In this document: positions 34,223-44,400 of the stretch, piece after piece | How positions within the stretch are numbered: position 1 is the stretch's first letter | Layout of the letters: each line of letters begins with the position of its first letter | Assembly: GCF_018736065.1 (NCBI RefSeq) | Contig: NZ_CP076128.1 | Span: 558,001 to 622,000, forward strand | DNA length: 64,000 nt | Reading direction: 5' to 3' | DNA from: Flammeovirga kamogawensis | Lineage (GTDB): Bacteria > Bacteroidota > Bacteroidia > Cytophagales > Flammeovirgaceae | Made by a program: the position numbers and the translations under genes | Notes under the pieces: generated by a model | The model's input: the letters and a program-made list of their open reading frames with translations, nothing else | Databases searched by the model: none | What the model was told of the DNA's origin: nothing

Positions 34223-36754
34223 ATGAAAGAATTAGTTTTAGATACAACGTTAGGTTGCAAAGCTTGCGAAGCTAAAGTACAGCCTTTATTGGACGCAGAT
34301 CCAAGAGTTATAGATTGGGAAGTTAAAGATAGGCACATTCTGAGGGTAGTAACAGAGGGTGCTTGTCAAAAATGTATAAATAAAATAATTAGTGAAAAAG
34401 GGTATGCTGTGAAAGAACAGCTTTCTGCAAAGGAAGTTGACCCGAAAGACTATGCTGATAAAATTACACATGAGATTCCTAAAATAGAATACGAAATTCC
34501 AGAAGTAACAGCTGATAATGCAGGGAAATACTATTGTCCAATGCAATGTGAAGGTGAATTGTTACATGATGAAATGGGGGATTGTTCTATTTGTGGTATG
34601 CCTTTAGAAAAAATTCCAGAAGCAAAAACACCAGTTAAGTATGCATGCCCAATGCATCCTGATATTGAATATGATGCACCAGGAGATTGTCCAATCTGTG
34701 GAATGCCTTTAGAGCCGATACTTACTGAACAAGATAAAGAAGAAGAAAATGAGGCTTTAACAGACATGACGAAACGTTTTAGGTTGAGTTTGTTTTTCAC
34801 GCTTCCAGTTGCATTTATAGCAATGGCAGGGCATATATTCCCTCCATTGCATCATGAAATGCTAGGATTGATGTCACAAACATCTTGGAATGCAATAGAA
34901 TTTGTTCTAACAATTCCTATGGTGTTTTATACTGGATGGATTTTTATGAAAAGAGCTTGGTCATCAATTGTATCAAGAAATTTTAATATGTGGACATTGA
35001 TTGGAATAGGTACCACAGTGGCTTTCATCTTTAGCACTTTTGCTTTATTCTTTCCTGGTACATTTCCAAATCAATTTAAGCAAAACGGAGCAGTAGATGT
35101 CTATTTTGAGGCAACTTGTGTAATCCTATTGTTGGTAATGGTGGGTCAGATAATGGAATTAAGAGCACATTCACAAACAAACTCCGCACTTAAATCTTTG
35201 CTTAATTGGACACCACCAACAGCCACAATTGTAAAAGATGGAAAAGAACTTCTAGTGGCTGCTGAACATATAAAAGTAGATGATATAATTAGAATTAAAC
35301 CCGGAGAAAAAGTTGTAGTTGATGGTGTATTAATAGATGGACATGGTACTATTGATACTGCGATGATAACAGGTGAGCCGGTTCCATCAGAAGTAAAAAC
35401 GGGAGATAAAGTAACTAGCGGTACAATTAATACCAATGGTAGTTTTATGATGCTAGCAACCAAAGTAGGAAAAGAGACCTTATTGTCGAAAATTATTGAA
35501 ATGGTGAATGATGCTAGTCGATCAAGAGCTCCAATACAAAAGTTAGCAGATCAAATAGCTAAATATTTTGTACCTATTGTGGTCAGTGTATCTATTATTA
35601 CATTTTTATTGTGGTTGTTTTTATATAATGGAGAGGATGCCGCAACTTATGCTCTAGTCAATGCTGTTGCAGTACTTCTAATAGCTTGTCCATGTGCTTT
35701 AGGTTTAGCAACTCCAATGTCTATTATGGTAGGCACAGGAAAAGGTGCTCAGAATGGAATATTAATCAAAAATGCAGAAGCTCTTCAAGGTTTAGGAGAT
35801 GTAAATGTATTAATGATTGATAAAACAGGGACTATCACAGAAGGGAAACCAACAGTATTTCAAGTCATATCAGCAGATAATTATTCTGTAAATGACATCT
35901 TGAATTTAGCGGCATCGTTAGATAAAAGTAGTGACCATCCGATTGCAAAGGCAATAGTATTAGAGGCTAAAAATAAAGGTATAAGCTTAATAGATTCTTC
36001 TAATTTCTCTTATGAAATAGGTAAGGGTTCTAAAGGTGAAATTAATGAAGCAAAGATTAAAGTTGGTAACTTAAAAATATTAGAGGGTGATACTGATGAG
36101 TCATTGATTTTGAAGAAAGTTCAAAAAGAATTTAAGCAAAATATAACTACAGTATATGTTAGTGAAAACAATAAAATTATAGGTGCGATTGGTTTAACTG
36201 ATCAAATAAAAAAAGAAAGTAAAGAAGCTATAAAATCACTTCAAGAAAAAAATATTGAGGTGATAATGCTAACTGGTGATAACCAAGAAACTGCAGCTTA
36301 TGTAGCAAAACAAGTGGGTATCACTACTTTTAAAGCCGAATGTTTACCTGAAGACAAATTAAAATTTGTTGAAAAATATCAATCAAAAGGCTTAAAAGTG
36401 GCCATGGCTGGAGATGGTATTAATGATGCACCTGCGTTAACAAAAGCTGATATTGGTATTGCTATGGGTAATGGAACAGATATAGCAATTGAAAGTGCAG
36501 AAATTACTTTATTAAAAGGTGATTTATCGAATTTATTAAAGGCTTTTAAACTAAGTTCTAAAGTAATGAAGAACATTAAAGAAAACTTAGTTTTTGCATT
36601 TTTCTATAATGTGTTAGGAGTTCCTATTGCAGCAGGTGTTTTATTTCCATTTTTCGGTATTTTATTATCACCAATGTTAGCCACATTAGCAATGAGTTTT
36701 AGTTCTGTATCTGTTATTACAAATGCAATGAGATTAAAGAGGATTGTCTTGTGA
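34223..36754 (+). CDS. copA: Copper-type P1B ATPase with two heavy-metal-binding domains
   Basis: An 843-residue inner-membrane ATPase that exports Cu+ or Ag+ from the cytoplasm. Residues 1-70 form a short HMA-like region with CKAC (12-15) and CQKC (48-51). Two heavy-metal-binding domains follow: CPM...CSICGM (Cys105, Cys109, Cys121, Cys124) and CPMHP...CPICGM (Cys142, Cys156, Cys159), where CxxCGM and the Met/His residues are typical ligands. The membrane translocation motif is Cys-Pro-Cys at 489-491, the phosphorylated aspartate is Asp533 in DKTGT, and GDGINDAPAL closes the P domain. Its neighbours (cus-like operon upstream, T9SS paralogs on both sides) fit metal stress. It has its own terminator. 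Confidence 0.95.
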   Translation: MKELVLDTTLGCKACEAKVQPLLDADPRVIDWEVKDRHILRVVTEGACQKCINKIISEKGYAVKEQLSAKEVDPKDYADKITHEIPKIEYEIPEVTADNAGKYYCPMQCEGELLHDEMGDCSICGMPLEKIPEAKTPVKYACPMHPDIEYDAPGDCPICGMPLEPILTEQDKEEENEALTDMTKRFRLSLFFTLPVAFIAMAGHIFPPLHHEMLGLMSQTSWNAIEFVLTIPMVFYTGWIFMKRAWSSIVSRNFNMWTLIGIGTTVAFIFSTFALFFPGTFPNQFKQNGAVDVYFEATCVILLLVMVGQIMELRAHSQTNSALKSLLNWTPPTATIVKDGKELLVAAEHIKVDDIIRIKPGEKVVVDGVLIDGHGTIDTAMITGEPVPSEVKTGDKVTSGTINTNGSFMMLATKVGKETLLSKIIEMVNDASRSRAPIQKLADQIAKYFVPIVVSVSIITFLLWLFLYNGEDAATYALVNAVAVLLIACPCALGLATPMSIMVGTGKGAQNGILIKNAEALQGLGDVNVLMIDKTGTITEGKPTVFQVISADNYSVNDILNLAASLDKSSDHPIAKAIVLEAKNKGISLIDSSNFSYEIGKGSKGEINEAKIKVGNLKILEGDTDESLILKKVQKEFKQNITTVYVSENNKIIGAIGLTDQIKKESKEAIKSLQEKNIEVIMLTGDNQETAAYVAKQVGITTFKAECLPEDKLKFVEKYQSKGLKVAMAGDGINDAPALTKADIGIAMGNGTDIAIESAEITLLKGDLSNLLKAFKLSSKVMKNIKENLVFAFFYNVLGVPIAAGVLFPFFGILLSPMLATLAMSFSSVSVITNAMRLKRIVL

Positions 36755-36779
36755 TCAATGTTGAGTGTATATAAAATTA

Positions 36780-36818
36780 AACTCTCTAATAATCAAATGG
36801 TTATTAGAGAGTTTTTTT
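36780..36818 (+). terminator. Intrinsic terminator of copA
   Basis: Perfect 13-bp stem AACTCTCTAATAA/TTATTAGAGAGTT (36780-36792, 36801-36813) with an 8-nt loop and T7 tract. Confidence 0.9.
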
Positions 36819-36897
36819 ATTGTTAAAAGTTGATAATCTTTTTATATTTCAAGAATAAATAATCTAAGTGCAATAATATTACCAGCTAAATAATTAA

Positions 36898-38346
36898 ATG
36901 AAGGCTCTAACAATCAATACAAATTCTTTTTGGAGGATACTCTTAATAGGATTGATTTTTTACTCTATAGGTTCTTTTGCTCAGACAACATATAAACCTG
37001 TTTCAAATATTATATTTGACGAACTAACTGATTGGACTGAACCTGATAATTGGGTTAGAGTTTCTGGTGATCTTCCCGATGACTACCCTCAAGGAACTGA
37101 TATTATCCAATTTGGATATGAGGAAGAAAGTGCTTATAAAAGTATTTCTATAGGGTTTGATTTGACAACTATATCTTCAAATTTAAACTTTTTTAACTTG
37201 AAAGGAGGAGGAACTCCTGGTACTATAACAATTACCTCTGGAGGTAATGCTATTATTAATTCCATTGAAGATAATAATCAATATACTAAGGTTGTCGTAG
37301 AGAATGGAGCAAAATTAATAGTTTCTGAAGAACTAAGTTGGACAATGAATCCGAGTACTTTAGATATACAAGGTGAATTTATTGCAAATTCAGGAATTTC
37401 ATTCCCTAGTGGTCAAATTATAAATGTATCTTCTACTGCTAATTTTACTAATAATGGAAATTTAGAAATTACTGGTAGTATATTAAATATATCTGAAGGA
37501 GGTATATTAGAAGTTACAGGTAATGTAAGTGTAGATTCAAATTATGGTGGAGCTGACTGGAATATTAATGGTTATTTTGTGATTCATAATGGTATTGTTC
37601 TAAGTTGTAACTTATATTTGGCTCCTGATGTAGGATCAAATGGCGGTATTTATATTGATTATGGCGGTGATGGTACAGCTGATCTGTGTGATGCCAATGA
37701 ACAAAATTATGGTTATGTATGTAGTAGTGAAAATTTTTGTTCTAAATTGAATGATAATGATGATGATACATATTCACCAGCAGACGCCCCAGACCTCCCA
37801 GTAAATTTAATCTCTTTCACAGGAACAAAAACATTAAACGGTTTTCTACTAGAGTGGACAACTGCTTCGGAGCAAAACAGCGAAAGATTTGATATAGAAG
37901 TATCTGATGATAAAAGAAATTGGCAAGTTATTAATTCTTTAGCTGCAGCAGGAAATAGTGATGTGAAACTAGATTATGAATATTTAGATATATCACAAAG
38001 TAAATATTATAGATTGGCTCAGTACGATTTTGATGGAACAGTTGCGTATTATGGCATCTTAACTTCTTTAAATGAAGGTGAAATAAATGTTTCTGTATAC
38101 CCGACCTTTGTAGAAAACGGAGAGTTAAGTAAAGTTTATTTTGAAGGGATTTCTGAAGATCAAAAAATTACTTATCAAGTATTTGATATTAAAGGAAATG
38201 AATTAAAAAGTGAGTTTCTGACCACATCTACAAGTGGTAACTTCTTGACTTCTTTTATGATGCCAAACACAGTAGATGGAGGGCTATATATAGTAAAAGT
38301 GAATGTAGGGAAATATCAAAAATCGTTTAAAGTCATTAAAAAATAA
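36898..38346 (+). CDS. T9SS-exported surface protein (paralog 2) after copA
   Basis: A 482-residue secreted protein with the same build as the gene at 32662-34107. It has a signal peptide (about residues 1-28, ending GSFAQ), a beta-solenoid of short repeats (VVVENGAKLIVSEELSW, LEITGSILNISEGGILEVTG), and a Cys spacer (LCDANEQNYGYVCSSENFC). The stalk is PDLPVNLISFTGTK ... LEWTTASEQNSERFDIEVSD, and a T9SS type A sorting domain (VYPTFVENGELSKVYFEG to GGLYIVKVNVG) ends in KVIKK. The stalk and Cys spacer are near-identical in pattern to the first paralog. It is separated from copA by a terminator, so it forms its own unit. Substrate or ligand is unknown. Confidence 0.88.
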   Translation: MKALTINTNSFWRILLIGLIFYSIGSFAQTTYKPVSNIIFDELTDWTEPDNWVRVSGDLPDDYPQGTDIIQFGYEEESAYKSISIGFDLTTISSNLNFFNLKGGGTPGTITITSGGNAIINSIEDNNQYTKVVVENGAKLIVSEELSWTMNPSTLDIQGEFIANSGISFPSGQIINVSSTANFTNNGNLEITGSILNISEGGILEVTGNVSVDSNYGGADWNINGYFVIHNGIVLSCNLYLAPDVGSNGGIYIDYGGDGTADLCDANEQNYGYVCSSENFCSKLNDNDDDTYSPADAPDLPVNLISFTGTKTLNGFLLEWTTASEQNSERFDIEVSDDKRNWQVINSLAAAGNSDVKLDYEYLDISQSKYYRLAQYDFDGTVAYYGILTSLNEGEINVSVYPTFVENGELSKVYFEGISEDQKITYQVFDIKGNELKSEFLTTSTSGNFLTSFMMPNTVDGGLYIVKVNVGKYQKSFKVIKK

Positions 38347-38361
38347 AAGTCTTTAAAATTG

Positions 38362-38403
38362 AAAAAGCCACTAAATACAAAAAGTATTTAGTGGCTTTTT
38401 TAC
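38362..38403 (+). terminator. Intrinsic terminator
   Basis: Perfect 17-bp stem (38362-38378 with 38384-38400) and a 5-nt loop, ending in a T-run, 15 bp after the T9SS gene. Confidence 0.9.
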
Positions 38404-38493
38404 GCTTAATATTTTTCTGTAAAATTACTAAAAGTACTTATAATGAGACTATTCTAATGAATAGTTTAATGATTTTAATCATGCATCCCGTAA

Positions 38494-38507
38494 CGCAAAC
38501 CGTTGCG
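38494..38507. promoter_or_regulatory. Candidate LacI-family operator upstream of the glucanotransferase
   Basis: CGCAAACCGTTGCG has perfect CGCAA/TTGCG half-sites around a 4-nt centre. This is the half-site and spacing of many LacI/GalR-type sugar operators (GCAA-N4-TTGC). It lies about 125 bp before the start of the 4-alpha-glucanotransferase and stands out as GC-rich in AT-rich surroundings. No LacI-type gene is in the window. Confidence 0.4.
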
Positions 38508-38630
38508 AAATATTTTTTTTAAAATAGATTAGTAAAGTCTTTTATATACCTAAAACAATATGCTATTTTAGTATTTCGAAGATTATAGACTTCGGGAAAA
38601 TTAAAAGAATTATAAAAAAATATTGTCTGA

Positions 38631-41369
38631 ATGAAAGCGACTTTCAAAATACATTATAATACTCAATTTGGTCAACAACTTTGTATTGTTGGTTCATTAC
38701 CTGCCTTAGGTAAAGGAAACGATAATGAAGCTGTTGAGATGGCTTACCTTGGAGGAGGTATATGGATTGCTGAAGTAGATTTAACAAAAACTAGAGCAAA
38801 ATCATTTACTTATAATTATTTACTCAAAGATAAGTCTAACGGTATTAAGTATAAAGAGGCTGGAGCTCCGAGAGTTGTTTCTTTAGATTCTAAAAAATAT
38901 AAAACACTTGCATTTCAAGATGCATGGAACCCTTTCCATGAAACTGAAAACGCATTTGATACTGCAGCTTTTGATGTTATTCTTCAGACGAACGCACCAA
39001 AAGTTAAAGCACCAAAACTATCTGCAAAGGATGGAGACTTTTCATTCAATGTAAATGTGCCTAGAATTAACCCAGACTATGTTGTTAAGGTTGTTGGTTC
39101 TGTAAAAGAATTAGGAGAGTGGGATATTAATAGTGCTCTTCCTATGGCATATGATAAAGAAAATGATATATGGAGTGTGACTACTTCAATCAAAAAAAGC
39201 CATCATAAATTAAAATATAAATATGTTTTAGTTTCTACAAAAGACAAGAGTTTAGTAGAATTAGAAGGCGGTTTTGATCATATGTATGATATTCAAGAAA
39301 ATGACCCAACTTTATTGGTGAAATTTTCTGATCATAGATTTGAATATGATAAGCAAAACTGGAGAGGTATGGGTGTTGCATTACCTGTATTTTCTTTAAG
39401 ATCTGAACAAGGTTTAGGCGTTGGTGAGTTTCTTGATATCAAAGGTCTAGTAGACTGGTCTAAAGAAACTGGAATGCGTCTTGTTCAAATTCTTCCAGTA
39501 AATGATACTATGGCAACATATACTTGGGTAGATTCTTATCCTTATGCGTCTGTATCTGTTTATGCATTACATCCTCTTTATATAAATCTTGAAGCGGTAG
39601 GCTCGTTAAAAGATAAGAAGAAGATGACTAAGCTTAATACACTTAAGAAGAAGTTAAATGCACTTGATACTGTGGATTATGAAGCAGTAATGAATGCAAA
39701 AATGGACTATTTAAAAGAAATTTGGTCTGAGAAAAAAGCTGCTTTCTTAAAGAGTACAAAAGTTAAAGCTTTTATTAAAGAACAGAAAGACTGGTTATTA
39801 CCATATGCAGCTTTCTGTTATTTCAGAGATAAATATAAAACTCCAGATTTTACAAAATTTGAAGATTTTGCTACTTATGATGCTAAAAAAGTAAATAAAT
39901 TATTTGCTGCAGCTTCTAAGGTTAAAGATGATGTAAATTTCTATGTTTTTGTTCAATACCATTTACATGCTCAATTATTAGAAGCATCTGAGTATGCTCA
40001 ATCTAAAGGAGTTGTATTAAAAGGAGATATTCCAATTGGTATTTACAGATTCTCTGCAGATGCATGGACTGCTCCACATTTATATAATATGAATGGTCAA
40101 GCAGGTGCTCCTCCAGATGATTTTGCTGTTAATGGACAAAACTGGGGTTTCCCAACTTACGATTGGGATACAATGAAGAAAGATGATTATGGATGGTGGA
40201 AAAGCCGTATGACTCATCTTTCACAATACTTCCAAACGTTTAGAATTGATCATATCTTAGGATTCTTTAGAATTTGGGAGATTCCTATTGATTCTGTTCA
40301 AGGTTTGTTAGGTCAATTTAGACCTGCTTTACCATTGCATGTTTCTGAATTAGAAAATAGAGGAGTAGCGTTTGATTTTGATAGATTCTGTAAGCCATAT
40401 ATTAGAGATCATTTCTTAGGTCAGATGTTTGGTGATGATACAGATGCTGTTAAACACGAGTATTTTGATCAAAAATGGGATGGGGCTTACAATTTCAAAA
40501 AGAAGTTTGATTCTCAAGTAAAAATTCAAGCTCACTTCGAAAAACTTTTAGCTAAGAAAGGAGCTGATGTTGCTAGACTTGAAGCAATAAGAGAAAGCTT
40601 ATATAGTCTTCATAATGAAGTACTATTAATTCCAGCTTTAGGGTATACAGATGGTTTGCATTATGCTCCAAGAGTAACAATGGACAAATCAAGAACATTT
40701 AATGAACTTGATGCTGCTGCTAAATACCATTTCTGGGATTTATATGTTGATTATTTCTTTAAACGTCAAGAAGATTTATGGTCTGCACAGGCTATGGAAA
40801 AACTTCCTGCTATTAAAGAAGCAACAAATATGCTTATCTGTGGAGAAGACTTGGGAATGGTTCCAGATTGTGTGCCAGGAATAATGACAGAATTAGAAAT
40901 TCTAAGTCTAGAAATTCAAAGAATGCCAAAAGATCCAACAATTTCATTTGGTCATCCTGGTAATTATCCTTACGAGTCTGTTGCATCTCCATCTTCGCAC
41001 GATATGTCAACTGTTAGAGGTTGGTGGACAGAAGACCGTGGTGAAACTCAACGTTTCTATAACGAAATTCTAGGTAATTGGGGTGAAGCTCCTCAAGATT
41101 GTGAGCCTTGGATTGCAGAACAAATTTTACAACAGCATTTGTATGCAGATTCTATGTGGACAATTTTCCCATTACAAGATTTATTAGCAATCGATGGAGA
41201 AGTTCGTAGAGAAAGTGCTGAAGATGAACGTATCAATATTCCTGCAATCAAACACCATTATTGGAGATACAGAATGCATTTATCTTGCGAAGAACTGATG
41301 AAGTTGAAAAGCTTTAATTCTAAGTTAAATGGATTAATTACTGCTTCTGGAAGAAATTCTTCTTACTAG
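38631..41369 (+). CDS. malQ: 4-alpha-glucanotransferase (GH77) with two CBM20 domains
   Basis: A 912-residue cytoplasmic amylomaltase/DPE2-type enzyme that moves glucan segments between maltodextrins or glycogen. Two starch-binding CBM20 domains come first (about residues 1-105, and about 125-235 with VVKVVGSVKELGEWDINSALPM). The GH77 barrel follows. The nucleophile region FRIDHILGFFRIWEIP lies near residue 538, the acid/base region GEDLGMVP near 738, and the stabiliser region SSHDMSTVRGWW near 787. Tandem CBM20 plus GH77 is the DPE2 architecture found in plants and some Bacteroidota, which favours maltose and branched heteroglycan. It has no signal peptide. A LacI-like operator lies upstream. 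Confidence 0.94.
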   Translation: MKATFKIHYNTQFGQQLCIVGSLPALGKGNDNEAVEMAYLGGGIWIAEVDLTKTRAKSFTYNYLLKDKSNGIKYKEAGAPRVVSLDSKKYKTLAFQDAWNPFHETENAFDTAAFDVILQTNAPKVKAPKLSAKDGDFSFNVNVPRINPDYVVKVVGSVKELGEWDINSALPMAYDKENDIWSVTTSIKKSHHKLKYKYVLVSTKDKSLVELEGGFDHMYDIQENDPTLLVKFSDHRFEYDKQNWRGMGVALPVFSLRSEQGLGVGEFLDIKGLVDWSKETGMRLVQILPVNDTMATYTWVDSYPYASVSVYALHPLYINLEAVGSLKDKKKMTKLNTLKKKLNALDTVDYEAVMNAKMDYLKEIWSEKKAAFLKSTKVKAFIKEQKDWLLPYAAFCYFRDKYKTPDFTKFEDFATYDAKKVNKLFAAASKVKDDVNFYVFVQYHLHAQLLEASEYAQSKGVVLKGDIPIGIYRFSADAWTAPHLYNMNGQAGAPPDDFAVNGQNWGFPTYDWDTMKKDDYGWWKSRMTHLSQYFQTFRIDHILGFFRIWEIPIDSVQGLLGQFRPALPLHVSELENRGVAFDFDRFCKPYIRDHFLGQMFGDDTDAVKHEYFDQKWDGAYNFKKKFDSQVKIQAHFEKLLAKKGADVARLEAIRESLYSLHNEVLLIPALGYTDGLHYAPRVTMDKSRTFNELDAAAKYHFWDLYVDYFFKRQEDLWSAQAMEKLPAIKEATNMLICGEDLGMVPDCVPGIMTELEILSLEIQRMPKDPTISFGHPGNYPYESVASPSSHDMSTVRGWWTEDRGETQRFYNEILGNWGEAPQDCEPWIAEQILQQHLYADSMWTIFPLQDLLAIDGEVRRESAEDERINIPAIKHHYWRYRMHLSCEELMKLKSFNSKLNGLITASGRNSSY

Positions 41370-41387
41370 TAGTATTGATATAAATAG

Positions 41388-41422
41388 AAAGTCCTTCATC
41401 ATTTACGATGAAGGACTTTTTG
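41388..41422. terminator. Bidirectional intrinsic terminator
   Basis: Perfect 13-bp stem (AAAGTCCTTCATC at 41388-41400, GATGAAGGACTTT at 41407-41419) with a T-run, between the convergent malQ and giant T9SS gene. Confidence 0.88.
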
Positions 41423-41446
41423 CTTTTAGATGGACTTGAAAATAAA

Positions 41447-44400
41447 TTATTTAATTATTACTTTTTTTATAATTACATCTTGTTGACTAATCAATTTTAT
41501 AAAATATATTCCTGAAGGTATGTTTTGAGTGCTAATTTGAAAAAGTGTTTTTTCGTTATTATTTAAATTTGAATATTCTTGTAAAATAACACCTTTATTA
41601 TTCAAGAGGATAATGTTAAATTCCTCAAATCCAGTTGGATAGATGAAAATGTCCTGATTATGTGAAGGGTTAGGGTAGATTGTTAATTTTTTTATTGAGG
41701 ATGTGTCAGTTTCATTAAAAACTACTTTTAATGGTCCATATGTTATTCTAGTATCATCATAATCAATTTGTGTTATTCTATAATACCTAATTCCTTGATG
41801 GTTTTGTGCATCAATAAATGAATATTCTTGTATAGTATTACTATTTCCACTTCCTATAATAAAGCCTAGTTCAGACCAAGTTCTTCTGTCAGTAGAGGTC
41901 TCGATGATAAATCCATTATTATTAATTTCTGTAGCTGTCCTCCAAATTAATTGTGCCGTATTGTTTTCTAATAAATTGATATCAAGATAAATAAGCTCTA
42001 CAGGTAAATCTGTTGAGGCAGCATTTCCAAAACTGAAATCATTATTATCAGTATCAACAATATATTCTGGAGATCCTATTCTAGTATTAGATGCCATCAT
42101 TCGTCTATTTGATTTACCTTGAGAGAACAATATTGTATCTGTTTGAACTACATTAATTGTTGTATAATCATAAATTCCATTTGTTTGCCCAGTAACAATA
42201 CTTTTGGTCACTAGATGTGGACTTTCATCATGCACTGTACTCCAAGAAGTAGATGTTGAACCAGATTCACTATATAATAACCTGATATCAGAATAAGAAC
42301 TTTCACCAGATTGAAATACACCATCAACACTAGAGTTTTTAAATAATAGGGAAGTAGTTACGTAAGCCCCTGATTGATTTAATTTACTAGGATTCATCTT
42401 CCAATAGCCATTTTCAAATACAACATCAACACCAATTGGTGCAGTTAAAGGTATTGCCGCATACTCTTTTTGATTGGGCATGTATTCAATGGTCCATTGA
42501 ATAATATCTTCATCATCGCCCAGTTTATTTTTATGCGTGATTTCTGAAGGTTCGTAATCTTTATATTCAAGTATGCCAATTCCAACAGGGTGAAAGTCGC
42601 CAATTGTACCAATAGGAAAGAATATACCATTTGGTGCTAGCCAGTCAAACTTTGTTTGCCCTACTATCCAGCTATCTTTTGGATTTGGGACAGGTATTTC
42701 TTTAGTTTTATGGAAATATAGGTTTCCATTACTATTTAATAGTCCATCCTGTAAATCTATAAATTCACTTACATGGAATTCTTTAGAATTAGAAAGAGTA
42801 ACTGCAGCAATATTGTTAGATTTCTCATTTGCATAAGAATTATTGATAATAATAGTTTGAATAGGGTTGTCTAAAGAAAATTCTGCATTAACATTTTGTG
42901 GTGAATCTCCTATAAAGGCAAGACTAAAAGAAGATGGAGGTACAGTAATAGCACCATTGTCTAAATTAAAATCACCTTTTAGAAACATAGTACTCTTTAT
43001 AGCTTCCCATTTACCACCTAAGTTAACATTAAAATCACCATCTATTATTACATTTCCATCAACATAAAATTCTCCTCCATTCTTTACCGATATATCACCA
43101 GAAGTGACGAGCTTATTTCCTTCAAGAGTTAATTTGGCATCTTTTTCAATAATTACTCCAAGGTCTCCTACATTTAAAGGGTTGTTTAAAATATAGTTTG
43201 GCGTAAATCCTGAGGTGGCTAAAAATTGAATACCTCTAACTGCACCAGTATTAATCAGATTTATTTGGACATCATTGTTATCGTCGATCTCGAAATACAA
43301 TACACCAGCTGATACAGATAAAAATTTATCCCAATCAGCAATTGAATTGTACGTAGACTTATATTTTACAATGCCTGTTCCTTCGATATTTCCAAATGAT
43401 GATATAGGACTATTTCCTGTTTCTAGAATAGTAAAAGTTCCTCCATCAAAAATCTTTATTAAAGATAAATTTACAGGTTCATTTAATTGAATAGTGGTAT
43501 TATCCATTATATAAACTTCAGCTCCATTAATAGGGTATTCAGATGCAGGAATCCATCCATTTGCAAGAGTTGGATCTGGTTTGGAACCTGAATTATACTC
43601 GTAATAAATAAATTCTCCAATTGTTTTACTTAAAGTCGAGCTACTATGCTTTTCCCAACTATTTACATTGTTCCAATCACCTAATGTAGTATTACTTCTG
43701 TAATAAGATGTGTTTTCGTTTATAGAAGAAGATTCACCTATAAAATAATAGCCATCAATATAATTTTTATTTAATGTAGCCCATTCATTTTGTGAAAAAG
43801 CAAGATTTACAAAATTATTATTTTCAGCAACATGCGAAGTGAGCCCTTTAAACCAAAGTCCTTCGCTTAAGTGAGCAGCAGTTAGGAATTGACTTTCATC
43901 AGCAGCATTCAAAATGTCATTTTCATCATAATATAATTTTACTGAGGTTTGAAAGTCAGTTGGTATTTGTTTTTTATTTCCATCAATATCAACTCCCGAC
44001 AACACCCATGTGAAATCTAAGGTATTATTACTTCCTGTAGATGCTGAACTATAAATAAAGTCAAGTAAATTAATATTTACCCCAAATTCTTTACTTTCAT
44101 TTGGTATGGCAATGTTACTGAAAAGGAGAGGGGTATATTTTCCTTCAATTCCAATTGGTTGAATAAAATTAGCTTGGCCAGAAAGAAAGTATTTTGTAAC
44201 ACCTTTAGCGTTGTACGTTCCGGAAATAACAACCATATTATTTTCTGAAAATTCGGTATTATTAAGACCGTTGTTTCCGTTAATATCATAATACTTACAA
44301 TTAGGACCAATAATTAAATGATGATTGTTGATATAGAAATTTCCATTGGAGAGAATTACTCTTTTAGTAAATGTAATATCTGTTTTTAATCCATCATCAC

